DNA of 52,093 nt from an uncultured Rothia sp. (GTDB lineage: Bacteria > Actinomycetota > Actinomycetes > Actinomycetales > Micrococcaceae): assembly GCA_937935205.1 (NCBI GenBank), contig CALGXU010000088.1, forward strand, positions 1-52,093, given 5' to 3'. The notes beneath the pieces were generated by a model. It was not told where the DNA came from. It saw only the letters and a program-made list of their open reading frames with translations, and ran no database searches. The translations under genes were made by a program, and so were the position numbers. Positions 8,074 through 16,638 of the stretch are shown in pieces. Within the stretch, counting starts at the first letter, position 1. Every line of letters begins with the position of its first letter.

Positions 8074-8577
8074 AGTTCCCTCCTTAATAGAATTGTTGTT
8101 CCTATTTGATTCTAGCAGATCAACAATGACACCACCAGCACCAGGCGCGGTAACAAAGTCAACCGACCTAACGCCAGCAAAAACAGGAACAACACCTGTT
8201 TCCGCAATTGGCTGGTCGCACCAAGCATTAATGGAAACACCAATATATTCCCACTTATCCTTGATTAGCTCGTTAACACCAGAGAACACCTTACACACAG
8301 TGTAGAGTGCCCCATCCTCACCGACAGTAGCGTCTTCAAGAAAGACACCAGCATAGTCACGAATAGAACGCTCCGGGCGCTCCCACTCTTCAGACTCAGT
8401 TGGGTGGTCTATAAACATTTCCGTGCCAGCCTTAAACAGGTAAGCAGACTCAGCCAAGTTCTCAGCAGTGTAAATACCACTAGAACCCTGGCCGGGCACG
8501 ATAATTCTGATCCGGTACTTTCCCTCACCAAGAGACTCAGTACCGACAGCGCTCGTGGACTCATGCAGCTTAGGCAT
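7705..8577 (-). CDS. Capsid maturation protease fused to scaffold
   Basis: Start taken at the second Met (8577, MPKLHES), which is preceded by GGAGGG. The N-terminal half (about residues 1-165) is a prohead-protease domain: FIDHPTESEEWERPERS carries the histidine region and SVDFVTAPGAGG the likely nucleophilic serine region. The C-terminal half is a charged helical scaffold (Ala/Glu/Lys-rich). Its role is to assemble the procapsid and then cleave internal proteins. The 3' half also contains its own in-frame start (see the nested scaffold). It overlaps the portal gene by 8 nt. Confidence 0.85.
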   Translation of the reverse strand: MPKLHESTSAVGTESLGEGKYRIRIIVPGQGSSGIYTAENLAESAYLFKAGTEMFIDHPTESEEWERPERSIRDYAGVFLEDATVGEDGALYTVCKVFSGVNELIKDKWEYIGVSINAWCDQPIAETGVVPVFAGVRSVDFVTAPGAGGVIVDLLESNRNNNSIKEGTVDEKLLESKFDELKGEIASLVEAIGSKLESAVAAIQEAKVEEPAEKVEEASVDVDSVLEAGKKIAESGLPDAAVARVREAVKGGADVESALEAERAYLKEAVAATATPVVEKNEDTFGKIGW

Positions 8578-9910
8578 CGGTCCCTCCATTATCTCGATTG
8601 TCGTTAGTACCGTCAGACAACGGGCCTACACCCGTTGCGCGTCCGTCCTCGTTGTCCTTTGCTGCCGAGTCTTCTTCGCCCTCAGCCTCATTCTCAGAGG
8701 GCAGTTCAGGCAAGTCTTCCAATGGCAAAGAACCAGCAATCTTCAAGAGCTGCAACACACCGGAACGCATTTCAACCTGATGCAAAGCACCATTCTGGAA
8801 CGCCAACGTCAAAGACTGAATACGGCGGTGAGTCTGGTCATTATTGATCGAGCCGTACTCGATCTGCACCTTAATACCGAGAGCCGCAGCAATCTCATTC
8901 AACATGTCGATATGGAGTTGACGACGCAATTCCAACGCCTTAAACGTCGGGTCTTCAAGCGCAGTCTCAGCACCCTGACGACCGCCTGCGGAACCATCCG
9001 TCAACAACACCGACAAAGGGATGTCGAGCGCAGCCGACACCATAGACGCAAGAGGCGTACCAGCCGAGAAATCAATCCCAGCGCCAGCCTTGTTAATCGC
9101 CTGAATATCCTGCCCAGCACCAATGTTCGCAGTGCCACCGACACCGGGACCAGCCATACGCTGCTGGACGGCCTGTTGCTGCTTAGAATTAACGCTCGTT
9201 GCCTTGAAGGCCAGCTTAGCGAGAGACTTCTCCATGAGGTGTGCGACCTCAAGATGCTCCTTGTACTTCTGTGCATACGACATAGCACTCATGAGATCAG
9301 GCTTGCCGTACTGTTCAGCAGCAAGGCGATTCACGGTCGCATACACAGCCGTCAAGCGCTTGTTCACCTTGTAGTTAGACTTGGTGATCTTCACGCTCAC
9401 ACGGTCCCACAGCATATACCACTGAGGCTCACCACTTACGACAGGGTTGATCAGGAGCGCAACGACATCACCTGTCGCATCATCAGTAGCCACACCGGCA
9501 AGCCGCATCAACGGAGCAGGTGTAACAGTCTTTGTCGCCTTATCCACAAGATAAATGACGCAACCGTCAGTGTTGAAAGACTGCTCATCACGAACACGCG
9601 CCTGCACACTGAAACAAGCCTTCGCATTTTCTTCGATTACATTACGGGAAGGTCCAGTAGAACCCTTGTAGACAACAGGGTCGCCCCACATGTAAGCGTT
9701 ACGTACAACCAAGCCACGCTTCACAATAGGGTTAAGAGTAGCCAAACGGCGCGCACGCGCCGAATGGTCCCTAATCACATCAAGAGTAATCAGAGAATCA
9801 GGGCCTTCGACAGCAGACAAAGGCAACCAGCCCGCATCTTCTCGCTTGAGACGCGCTAGGGTATCAGAAAAAGACCCTAGCGCTTCTTGAAATGTCTGCT
9901 CATACTTCAT
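8570..9910 (-). CDS. Portal protein
   Basis: A 446-residue protein directly after TerL. It has the portal-like pattern: an N-terminal segment reading TLNPIVKRGLVVRNAYMWGD, a central region with AGTPLASMVSAALDIPLSVL (the common portal stretch about early-round DNA contact), and an acidic disordered C-terminal tail. Portals form the dodecameric DNA entry vertex and dock the terminase. Starts at the ATG at 9910, 14 nt after TerL. Confidence 0.88.
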   Translation of the reverse strand: MKYEQTFQEALGSFSDTLARLKREDAGWLPLSAVEGPDSLITLDVIRDHSARARRLATLNPIVKRGLVVRNAYMWGDPVVYKGSTGPSRNVIEENAKACFSVQARVRDEQSFNTDGCVIYLVDKATKTVTPAPLMRLAGVATDDATGDVVALLINPVVSGEPQWYMLWDRVSVKITKSNYKVNKRLTAVYATVNRLAAEQYGKPDLMSAMSYAQKYKEHLEVAHLMEKSLAKLAFKATSVNSKQQQAVQQRMAGPGVGGTANIGAGQDIQAINKAGAGIDFSAGTPLASMVSAALDIPLSVLLTDGSAGGRQGAETALEDPTFKALELRRQLHIDMLNEIAAALGIKVQIEYGSINNDQTHRRIQSLTLAFQNGALHQVEMRSGVLQLLKIAGSLPLEDLPELPSENEAEGEEDSAAKDNEDGRATGVGPLSDGTNDNRDNGGTDA

Positions 9911-9923
9911 GCTAATTATCCTA

Positions 9924-12488
9924 TCACGCTAGAAATACAGACAACTCTTCCTCGAACATGAAGTCCAAGAGGTCATCTTCTTCTAGTAGATCATCAGGCG
10001 AATAGTACTGACCTTCTGAATCACCGGCCATAATCGCTCCAATGTTTTGGTATGCGTAAATGACAGCATCAAGAACGTCAGGCGACTTGATGCCACGCTT
10101 ACGCATATTTTCTTTCGATTCAATCAGAATGGCACTACCACGGTACTCATACTTGATAGAAGCAATTTCATTGTGGAGTTCATCGTCATCGGGCAGGAAG
10201 ACACGACCATCAGCGACAGCCTTAGCGAATTGATCGTACATAGCAGCTCGATAGTTATACCACTTCGTACTATCCCCGGACTTCGCGTTACCGTGAATAC
10301 CGATGACAGAAATGTCAGCGGGCACGAAATTGTAGATACTATCGAGAACAGACGCACCGACACCAATAGCGTCAATACGAATCTCGACAGCCCCGAGTTC
10401 GACTGCCAGCTCACCAACCTTACGGGCAAGCTCAGGGCCATTCAAGCCCTGGTAACGCCCATGAATACGGATGTACCCACCTTGGTTAGATACGATCACT
10501 GAGCTGTCGGAACCATAACGAGCAACGTCAACACCGAGAACAATCGGCATACCCTCGTCAGGTTCAGAAGTGTCGTACGCCTCCATAGACTGCATGACAC
10601 GGCCCATGTTGAACAGGCCGTCGTCAGACACGTCTGGGAACTCACCGAGGACACGCGCTACGAAACGAGGGTCATCCTCGCCCCATTCCTTCTTACGTGC
10701 CTCAACCCAGTCAACCTGCACAAGACGAGTCGCAACCTCGACAGGTACGACCTCACCCGTGAAATTAGGCGTGTCGTACGCGCCGAACTGGATGATGTTC
10801 CAGGAGCGCTCTTCAGGCTTCAGGCGCATCTCGCGCTTGAACACCTCGGCCATGTAGCACGACGGGTCGTTAGGGTTAGCAATAGCCAGGATGCGTGCAT
10901 ACTTGTTGGTCGTGATTGCGTCCGCAGCGGTGAAGATTTCCTTGGAGATGCCTCCTGCCTCATCCATAATCACTAGGACGTACTGGTCGTGGACACCCTG
11001 AAAGCCCGACTCGTCCTTATCGTCCGGCTTCATACCGAAAGCGATAGGGTCTTGTCGGTCTCCCATCTTCCACGTCGCATCGGCGTTAACCTTGCCACCG
11101 ATGCCAGCATCAGCCTTGACACGAGGTATTTCTTTCCACAGGACGTTGCGGACCTGTTTCCAGTTTGTCGCCGTCGTGACGACTGTCGTATCATCGACAG
11201 GATGAGTGTCTACCCACCAGTTGACGAGCATTGCAGAGAGTCGGCTGTTGTGGGTTGGCACCATATGCTCACCAACCAGGTACATGTGGCTCTCGGAGTC
11301 CACCTCAATACACTGGGTTGGCTCAGTCGGCACCGTCACGACATCGACAATGGTACGCACGGTCTTGCGCGAAGACTGAGCATCTTTCTGAGGTCGCTCA
11401 AGGCTCTTCACAGAACCGGGCGTGAATGGGTCGAACGTCGGGTTGAACACCATACGCCAGCGAGGGCCAACATCTTCACCATTCAGGTACGTCCGCTCCT
11501 TAGAGACAGAGCAGCGCACGCCAAGAGAACGAATCAGCTCGACAACGCCCAGTGCCAACTGTTCGTTCATGAAGTCAACACCGACAGCAGTTCCAGTATT
11601 CGTGCCAGCATTGAAGCCGTCAGTGTCCATGAGGCCGCGCAGAAGATCAATCCTCTGCTCGATAGACGCACGCAGATACGCCTGCGGGATATGCTTGTTG
11701 TTCAGCACACCAAGCTCACGCAGCTTAGCCCTGTAACCTTGATGAGTAAAAGCAAGACATTCAGCCGTATCTGAGTGATAAGAATACTGACGAAGCTCAA
11801 TACCCTTTTCAGCAAAGATTTGCTTGATATGCTTCTTTCGCTCACCAATAGTAATGCAAGGGTCGCATGAGTGACCATCACCGAGCCACACGCCAAGCAC
11901 GTAAGGGTCAACCAGTAGATCAGCTTCTTGTCCGACAATAGGCGCGTTAATCGGAACGTAATGGTTAGCCTGGTTCTGCTTACCGTGTCGCAGAGACGAC
12001 ATGATCTCCCGCGTTTCACGGGTATGACCATAAGACCAGCCGTTACGCCAGTCACCATCAATACGCTTACGTGCCTTCTTAGCCTCGTTGAAGTTAAGAG
12101 TCACCCACTCATGGGCCTCCGGGCAAATAACCTCAGCACCATCATTGAACACCACCTTAACCAGTGGAATGTTCCACACGGGTGATTTAGCAACAACCTT
12201 AGTAGGCTTACCATGCTCGTCAAGAACATAGTCACCAACGCGAAGTTCACCCATTGTCGTCCAGCCAGTAGGAGTAGGCAATGGTTCTGACACTCTTGTC
12301 GCCTTGCCTACGCCGTTAGAAGTGACAACCAACGTCTTTTGGTGCTCTACAACACTGCGCGCGACTTCACGCTGCTTCGACCACATAAACAGGCCGTGGT
12401 CTTCAGCCCACTTGGCAGGGTTGTTACGCCACACTTCAAGACGCTGGGCATCAGAAAACTTCTTAGCGACAGCACCGAAAGGCAGCAT
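9924..12488 (-). CDS. Terminase large subunit interrupted by an intein
   Basis: An 854-residue reading frame. Without the intein (residues 63-414) the mature ATPase-nuclease would be about 502 residues, a normal size. The extein junction rebuilds Walker A (SNGVGK joined to S). Walker B is VLVIMDEAGG and the nuclease starts VLGVDVARYGSD with further acidic residues (EIRIDAIG). It packages DNA into the head using ATP and cuts concatemers. The start ATG overlaps the TerS stop by one base (TAATG). Splicing must occur for the ATPase to work, because the insertion splits Lys-Ser of the P-loop. Confidence 0.93.
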   Translation of the reverse strand: MLPFGAVAKKFSDAQRLEVWRNNPAKWAEDHGLFMWSKQREVARSVVEHQKTLVVTSNGVGKATRVSEPLPTPTGWTTMGELRVGDYVLDEHGKPTKVVAKSPVWNIPLVKVVFNDGAEVICPEAHEWVTLNFNEAKKARKRIDGDWRNGWSYGHTRETREIMSSLRHGKQNQANHYVPINAPIVGQEADLLVDPYVLGVWLGDGHSCDPCITIGERKKHIKQIFAEKGIELRQYSYHSDTAECLAFTHQGYRAKLRELGVLNNKHIPQAYLRASIEQRIDLLRGLMDTDGFNAGTNTGTAVGVDFMNEQLALGVVELIRSLGVRCSVSKERTYLNGEDVGPRWRMVFNPTFDPFTPGSVKSLERPQKDAQSSRKTVRTIVDVVTVPTEPTQCIEVDSESHMYLVGEHMVPTHNSRLSAMLVNWWVDTHPVDDTTVVTTATNWKQVRNVLWKEIPRVKADAGIGGKVNADATWKMGDRQDPIAFGMKPDDKDESGFQGVHDQYVLVIMDEAGGISKEIFTAADAITTNKYARILAIANPNDPSCYMAEVFKREMRLKPEERSWNIIQFGAYDTPNFTGEVVPVEVATRLVQVDWVEARKKEWGEDDPRFVARVLGEFPDVSDDGLFNMGRVMQSMEAYDTSEPDEGMPIVLGVDVARYGSDSSVIVSNQGGYIRIHGRYQGLNGPELARKVGELAVELGAVEIRIDAIGVGASVLDSIYNFVPADISVIGIHGNAKSGDSTKWYNYRAAMYDQFAKAVADGRVFLPDDDELHNEIASIKYEYRGSAILIESKENMRKRGIKSPDVLDAVIYAYQNIGAIMAGDSEGQYYSPDDLLEEDDLLDFMFEEELSVFLA
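11247..12302 (-). other. Class 3 (Ala1) intein with LAGLIDADG endonuclease in TerL
   Basis: A 352-residue insertion between Walker A Lys62 and Ser415. It begins with Ala rather than Cys/Ser and ends His-Asn before Ser+1. It carries the class 3 signature: Trp in block B (PEAHEW, Trp66 of the intein), Cys in block F (TQCIEVDSE, Cys331) and Thr before the terminal HN (VPTHN). Two dodecapeptide-type motifs, LGVWLGDGHS and LLRGLMDTDG, mark a homing endonuclease. The family's mechanism uses the block F Cys as first nucleophile. Function is inferred from motifs. Confidence 0.9.
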
Positions 12489-13075
12489 TACTCACCCTCA
12501 ACTTCCACAGTCGCCTCAAGAAGAGCAGCAGGCTTGTTCACAGCCTGAGAGAACCAGTCAGCCTTGTTCGTCTCCAAAGCCTTCTTAGCCCCAGCCGACA
12601 GGTGCGGGTACATGAGAGCCGTGTACTCTTCCAACACCTGATTAGTGAACGACAGCATGATGTTCACTTGCTTCTCTTCGATCACACGAATCTCATGAGT
12701 CACCGTCTGGCGCTTGAGGTTAGCGACCTCGGAAATCTCACGCAGAACAGCAAGAACAGCCTGAAGATTCTGGCCCCAGTTACCCTTCTCGTCAGCAAGA
12801 CCAAATATCTCGATCTGGCTGTAGGCCATGTCAACAAGCGCATCAAGACGATCAAGCTGCTTGATGCGCATATTACGGGGCGACAACTCCTGTCGGCTGT
12901 CGTAATAGGACTGCTCGATAACGAACAGTTCTTCAGATGTGAAGCCTGTCGCAGAGATGATCTTGTTACGCTCCGTACCACGCTTCAGCAGCGACAAAGC
13001 CATGTCGCGCTTGCCACGCAGCTCCGGGTCATCACTCGTCAGCAAATCGCGCGAGTTCGTCTTGGATACCACCAA
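12488..13075 (-). CDS. Terminase small subunit
   Basis: A 195-residue, mostly helical protein immediately upstream of and coupled to TerL (1-nt stop-start overlap). The N-terminal third has helix-turn-helix character (ISATGFTSEELFVIEQSYY) and the middle holds charged helices suited to oligomerisation. TerS rings recognise packaging sites and stimulate TerL. The sequence itself is poorly conserved in such proteins, so synteny carries the call. Confidence 0.7.
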   Translation of the reverse strand: MVVSKTNSRDLLTSDDPELRGKRDMALSLLKRGTERNKIISATGFTSEELFVIEQSYYDSRQELSPRNMRIKQLDRLDALVDMAYSQIEIFGLADEKGNWGQNLQAVLAVLREISEVANLKRQTVTHEIRVIEEKQVNIMLSFTNQVLEEYTALMYPHLSAGAKKALETNKADWFSQAVNKPAALLEATVEVEGE

Positions 13076-13184
13076 GCACCTCCTTCACAGCCTTCTGAAA
13101 CTTGTTGTCCAAGTACACGTAAGTACAAGCAGCACCGGCAATCAAGCCAGCAGCGAGACCAACCAAAAACCAGGCAATGAGCAT
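13032..13184 (-). CDS. Small single-pass membrane protein (lysis cluster)
   Basis: Starts at the ATG at 13184, which has a perfect AGGAGG and overlaps the previous stop (TAATG). 50 residues: an N-terminal hydrophobic segment (WFLVGLAAGLIAGAAC) and a charged cytoplasmic tail. It lies between membrane genes and TerS, close to the holin and endolysin, so a second holin or holin regulator is possible. No family recognised. Confidence 0.65.
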   Translation of the reverse strand: MLIAWFLVGLAAGLIAGAACTYVYLDNKFQKAVKEVLGGIQDELARFADE

Positions 13185-13426
13185 TAGTCCTCCTTTGGAA
13201 CGGAAGGCAAGTCTTCTACCTTCACACCGGCCTGAACAGCCGCAACGCGCACCGCATAAGCGTGCTCCTTCCACAGGAACGCTTGCGTACGCAAATCAGC
13301 TTCAAGATCATCGCGGGCTTCTTGAATCTCTTGAGCCTTCTTGTAACGGTCAATGCACAAATCTATAAGTGCCTTAATAATGAGGGTAACAGCAGAGCAC
13401 ACAAGGCCAACGAGTGCCGTATTCAT
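13184..13426 (-). CDS. Small membrane protein with coiled-coil tail (possible holin or spanin-type)
   Basis: 80 residues. An N-terminal transmembrane helix (ALVGLVCSAVTLIIKALI) is followed by a charged helical tail rich in Glu/Arg/Ala. A perfect AGGAGG precedes the ATG at 13426. Its position in the lysis cluster and the one-pass topology fit a holin-associated role; this is inference. Confidence 0.65.
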   Translation of the reverse strand: MNTALVGLVCSAVTLIIKALIDLCIDRYKKAQEIQEARDDLEADLRTQAFLWKEHAYAVRVAAVQAGVKVEDLPSVPKED

Positions 13427-13440
13427 CTGTCCTCCTGTTG

Positions 13441-13905
13441 TTACTCACTAACGGTTGACAAGTATTCTTGCCTTGTCTGATTATACCGTTCCTCTGCCTC
13501 TTCCAGCTTGCTCTTCGGCAGAACTCCGGGGCGATACGAATACGGCCACACACGCAGAGCACGCGCAAAAAAGAACAATGCGATAATTACTGACAAAATA
13601 ATAACATGGAGTGGCCAACGCACATGTGCCGTGGTCAGCACAAGTTCGTTAATCGAAATCAGCATAATTCCGAGCACGGCGACAAGTGCAGCGGGGCCTT
13701 CAAGCCACCAAGAACCCAACCATGCTGAAGGTGCGCCCAAAACACCCGAAACCAACATCAGCAATGCAGCGAGGATAATCACCCACGGCAACGAATCGTA
13801 GCTTGTCAGGAACCCAAGGCCAGTAAGCGAGATAGCAGTGTAAATAACCACCATCACCGCCGTTACTGACCGAGGTTCAGTCATAGTACCAAGTAGCTTC
13901 TTCAT
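13441..13905 (-). CDS. Four-helix membrane protein (lysis cluster)
   Basis: 154 residues with four hydrophobic segments (around residues 16-35, 40-60, 70-88 and 95-115) and a charged C-terminal tail that looks helical. It lies downstream of a terminator that separates it from the holin. It may be a second holin or an unrelated membrane protein. No family recognised. Confidence 0.65.
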   Translation of the reverse strand: MKKLLGTMTEPRSVTAVMVVIYTAISLTGLGFLTSYDSLPWVIILAALLMLVSGVLGAPSAWLGSWWLEGPAALVAVLGIMLISINELVLTTAHVRWPLHVIILSVIIALFFFARALRVWPYSYRPGVLPKSKLEEAEERYNQTRQEYLSTVSE

Positions 13906-13919
13906 GAGGCCATTATAGC

Positions 13920-13955
13920 GAAAACCCCCTCACTGACACCAGCAAGGGGGTTTTC
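13920..13955 (-). terminator. Terminator between holin and downstream membrane gene
   Basis: Perfect inverted repeat GAAAACCCCCT/AGGGGGTTTTC (11 bp) with a 14-nt loop and T-runs on both strands. It follows the holin stop on the minus strand, so it probably ends part of the lysis transcript. Confidence 0.75.
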
Positions 13956-13965
13956 TGTAATTGTG

Positions 13966-14220
13966 TCACTCAGCGTCAGGAGTGCCATATGACGGAGCCG
14001 TATAAACACCGCCAGTGTGAACAGTCGCAACAAGCAGACCAATCACCGAGAGAACTTGCTGAGCGACAGTAGACCACTGCTCCCAGCTTTCGGCAGTCCA
14101 ACCGCCGTAAGCGACACCAATCGCACCCAGAGCCGCAAACAGCGCGTACAGCGCCTTACGCCGCTCAGGGGTCAGCAGGTACCACTTAGTACGGTCAGTG
14201 GTCAAGACTTCATTAGCCAT
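13966..14220 (-). CDS. Holin
   Basis: 84 residues with two hydrophobic helices (ALYALFAALGAIGVAYGG and VLSVIGLLVATVHTGG), a polar N-terminus and a short C-terminal tail. It sits directly after the endolysin, which identifies the pore former that releases it. The pattern resembles r1t/actinophage-type holins with the MAN...LTTDRTKWYLLTPERRKALYA start. Confidence 0.78.
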   Translation of the reverse strand: MANEVLTTDRTKWYLLTPERRKALYALFAALGAIGVAYGGWTAESWEQWSTVAQQVLSVIGLLVATVHTGGVYTAPSYGTPDAE

Positions 14221-14241
14221 GAAAGTTCCTCCTAGTAGAAG

Positions 14242-15264
14242 TTACTTCGATTCTACCAGGCGAACAAGGCCGTCAGCGTCTTGTTCGACAACCATCTTGC
14301 CGATAATCAGCTTACCGTCCTCACCGAAAATCGAGCACGCACCATCAAGGCGCGTCTGAGCGAGGCCGACAGCCATAGAGCCGTCCTTAGTAAGGAAGTA
14401 ATCACTGCCGTTGTACGACAGCCACCCGGTACGCATAGCACCGTTTTCCTCAAGGAAGTACCACTTGCCCTTGACGAGCTGCCAGCCGGTCTGCATCTGG
14501 CCCTTGTCGTTCAGGAGGAACCAGTTTTCACCGATCTTCTGCCAGCCAGTCTCCATCTCGCCGTAGCGCGAATCGTGCATATCGTGCAGGAAGTACCAGT
14601 GGCCGTCGATATGCTGCCAACCAGCCTGCAACCAACCCTTCTCGTTGGCATAGAACCACTTATCGTTCACAGGGAACCAGCCAGTCTCCCAGCCACCATC
14701 CGAGGTGCGGTACCACCAGCCACCATCCTGCGACACCCAGCCCTCAGACTGAGTGATCTCAGCATCAAGGTTGTCATAGTACGCCTGAGCCTTCTCCATG
14801 TATTCACCAGCGTACTTATCCCGCAGAGACGCGGGGCAGGCAGTCGAATAGAAGTCCGAGTGGGGGAACACGTTGACACGCCACTGCGGACGACCAAGAC
14901 CATACGCACGACACAGGGCCGCAGTCAGGTGCGCACCAGCATCAAGCGTCGCTTCACTAATGTCCCAGCCACCCTCAGCACCAGTGGAGTTAGCGTGCTC
15001 AATGCCAATCGAACACGAGTTAACGCCGGGGCAGTGCCAGGCCGTGTCCTTGTCGTGGACGAACTGTGCGGTGCTGCCGTCAATGTCCACATTGTAGTGC
15101 GCAGACGTGCCATTATGGTTAAACGCTGCAAGGACACCACCATGCGACATAGCCTTGCCAGCGTTGTGGTGGACGATAACACGGTCAAGTGCTCGACTAC
15201 GGCCCTCATCGTAGTTATCGCACCACAGGTTGTAGTCAGCGATCAGATTATGCCAGTCAGTCAC
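14242..15264 (-). CDS. Endolysin: N-acetylmuramoyl-L-alanine amidase with choline/glucan-binding-type repeats
   Basis: Start is the GTG at 15264 (VTDWHNLIADYN) with AGGAG upstream; an earlier frame start gives a leader with no support. Residues about 25-150 are an Amidase_2 domain with the likely zinc ligands His32, His135 and Cys143 (VIVHHNAG; HSDFYSTACP). From about residue 179 there are six aromatic repeats of the W-Y/F ... G-W type (for example KWYFLEENGAMRTGW), as in CW_binding modules. It cuts the stem-peptide amide in peptidoglycan and anchors to wall polymers. No signal peptide, so it needs the holin. Confidence 0.92.
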   Translation of the reverse strand: MTDWHNLIADYNLWCDNYDEGRSRALDRVIVHHNAGKAMSHGGVLAAFNHNGTSAHYNVDIDGSTAQFVHDKDTAWHCPGVNSCSIGIEHANSTGAEGGWDISEATLDAGAHLTAALCRAYGLGRPQWRVNVFPHSDFYSTACPASLRDKYAGEYMEKAQAYYDNLDAEITQSEGWVSQDGGWWYRTSDGGWETGWFPVNDKWFYANEKGWLQAGWQHIDGHWYFLHDMHDSRYGEMETGWQKIGENWFLLNDKGQMQTGWQLVKGKWYFLEENGAMRTGWLSYNGSDYFLTKDGSMAVGLAQTRLDGACSIFGEDGKLIIGKMVVEQDADGLVRLVESK

Positions 15265-15559
15265 TATAACTTCTCCTAATCTCCCAAGGACCGAAGTCCT
15301 CATACTCGGAGATAATCATATCAGTGAACACCCGGATACCCTCTTTCGTGACATACACCTGGGGATGCGAGTTTCTACCGTTCTTATAGACACGCCAGAT
15401 ACCAAGCAGTCCTTTGGCCTTTTCCGTAGGCTCGCTAATATGCCGACCCTTCTTCAGATATCCTTCACGGCGTAGAAACCTAATGACCTTCGTAGAGCCA
15501 ATACTTGGAATCTCTTTCCTCAGACTCTTACCGAAATCACGCAAGCTAATTTCTTCCAT
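15257..15559 (-). CDS. Small KilAC/antirepressor C-domain-like protein
   Basis: About 100 residues from the ATG at 15559, coupled to the upstream stop (TGATG); its own stop overlaps the endolysin start. The layout (short helix SLRDFGKSLRKE, then a winged-helix-like stretch VIRFLRREGYLKKG, then VYVTKEGIRVFTDM) is like the KilA-C/ANT domain of phage antirepressors without the N-terminal DNA-binding part. It may regulate the late operon. Moderate support for the family, weak for role. Confidence 0.55.
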   Translation of the reverse strand: MEEISLRDFGKSLRKEIPSIGSTKVIRFLRREGYLKKGRHISEPTEKAKGLLGIWRVYKNGRNSHPQVYVTKEGIRVFTDMIISEYEDFGPWEIRRSYSD

Positions 15560-15984
15560 CACATACCATCCACATCAGTAAAGTAATCAGCAAACGGGTT
15601 ATCGCCAGGCTCAGCAAACTCCATATTAATAGGTGCTGCCTCAGCATCAGACGGACGCAGAACATCCTTTGGCTGTCGAACAGACTTGAAGATGAGAGTC
15701 CAGTCAACCGGCATGTAGTCACCGAGCAAGATCATGTCCTTGATCGTCAGGCTCCCGTTCACCAACTTAGTGTGGTAATAGCGTGCGGAAGGCCCACCGA
15801 TAAGTTCTCCATCTTTCATGACCGACAGGCCCGCATCCTTGAACTGCTTAATCACGAGTTCCCGAACGAAGGCAACACGGGTTTCTACATCCTGCGGGTA
15901 TTTGCCGCCCATCCGGGTGGCACGAGCCTTAGCCATGCGGGCGCGAGCCTCTTCGAGCTTCACAGGGTCAGTAATTTTAGTCAT
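15559..15984 (-). CDS. Unrecognised protein with possible HTH-like segment (late operon)
   Basis: 141 residues, starting MTKITDPVKLEEARARMAKA with a charged helix, then a middle segment (ARYYHTKLVNGSLTIKDM and ILLGDYMPVDWTLIF) reminiscent of the recognition part of Cro/C1-type HTH folds, and an acidic C-terminus. It lies between NrdH and the KilAC-like gene and may be a regulator. The HTH reading is inference. Confidence 0.55.
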   Translation of the reverse strand: MTKITDPVKLEEARARMAKARATRMGGKYPQDVETRVAFVRELVIKQFKDAGLSVMKDGELIGGPSARYYHTKLVNGSLTIKDMILLGDYMPVDWTLIFKSVRQPKDVLRPSDAEAAPINMEFAEPGDNPFADYFTDVDGM

Positions 15985-16225
15985 TTTTCACCTCATACTT
16001 CTTCAAAAGGTCCGGTCGGAACCCAGACCAGTGTTCCTTAATTTGCGCACCTTCACGCACAACGACGACAGGTGCTTGCTGATAACCAAGTGCGCGGATA
16101 ATTGCCAGTGCATCTTCGTCTTCCGTTACGTCGGTGCTATTGAACGGCAGTCCAAGCGCCTTCAGCTTGCGGTACGTCGCCGTACACTGTGGGCAATTGG
16201 GCTTAGAATAGACGTTGATGTTCAT
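15977..16225 (-). CDS. nrdH: NrdH-like glutaredoxin (redoxin)
   Basis: 82 residues with the CPQC redox-active pair at 11-14 and a typical redoxin pattern, including the cis-Pro loop QQAPVVVV. Class: NrdH-type redoxins that reduce ribonucleotide reductase. No phage RNR gene is visible here, so it would act with the host enzyme. It lies beside dUTPase in a nucleotide-metabolism pair. Confidence 0.88.
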   Translation of the reverse strand: MNINVYSKPNCPQCTATYRKLKALGLPFNSTDVTEDEDALAIIRALGYQQAPVVVVREGAQIKEHWSGFRPDLLKKYEVKND

Positions 16226-16227
16226 TC

Positions 16228-16638
16228 TCAGATAGACCTTCCAGTCGAACCAAAACCACCTTGACCACGCTCACCGGCTTGGACAGGTGGCTGTGCGTAG
16301 AGAGCTGATGCGCTCTCTAGCTTGACAATGACAATTTGAGCGACCCTTTCATGTTCTTCGAGAACGACAGGGGTGTCCTTGCTCATGTTCCACAGTGGAA
16401 CGAGAACTTCGCCCTCGTAACCAGCGTCGATGACACCAACACCATTAGCGAGTAGAAGCCCCTTCTTGCTCAAGGAAGAGCGGGCAAAGACGAGTCCGAC
16501 AGAGCCGTCAGGAATGTCGAACTTAGCGGGGTAGTAACCTGTCTGCACGAGGATAACTTCACCGGGATAGATAATCACCGGCATCTTCGTAGACAGGTCG
16601 AAACCAGCATCGTTATGGTGCTGTCGTACTGGTCTCAT
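16228..16638 (-). CDS. dut: dUTP diphosphatase
   Basis: Start at the ATG at 16638 (MRPVRQHHND), which has AAAGGAG upstream. About 136 residues with all five dUTPase motifs: DAGFDL, ARSSLSKKG, GVIDAGYEGEV (catalytic Asp), ERVAQIVIV and GQGGFGSTGR. The trimeric enzyme cleaves dUTP to dUMP and pyrophosphate, keeping uracil out of phage DNA and supplying dTMP synthesis. Confidence 0.95.
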   Translation of the reverse strand: MRPVRQHHNDAGFDLSTKMPVIIYPGEVILVQTGYYPAKFDIPDGSVGLVFARSSLSKKGLLLANGVGVIDAGYEGEVLVPLWNMSKDTPVVLEEHERVAQIVIVKLESASALYAQPPVQAGERGQGGFGSTGRSI

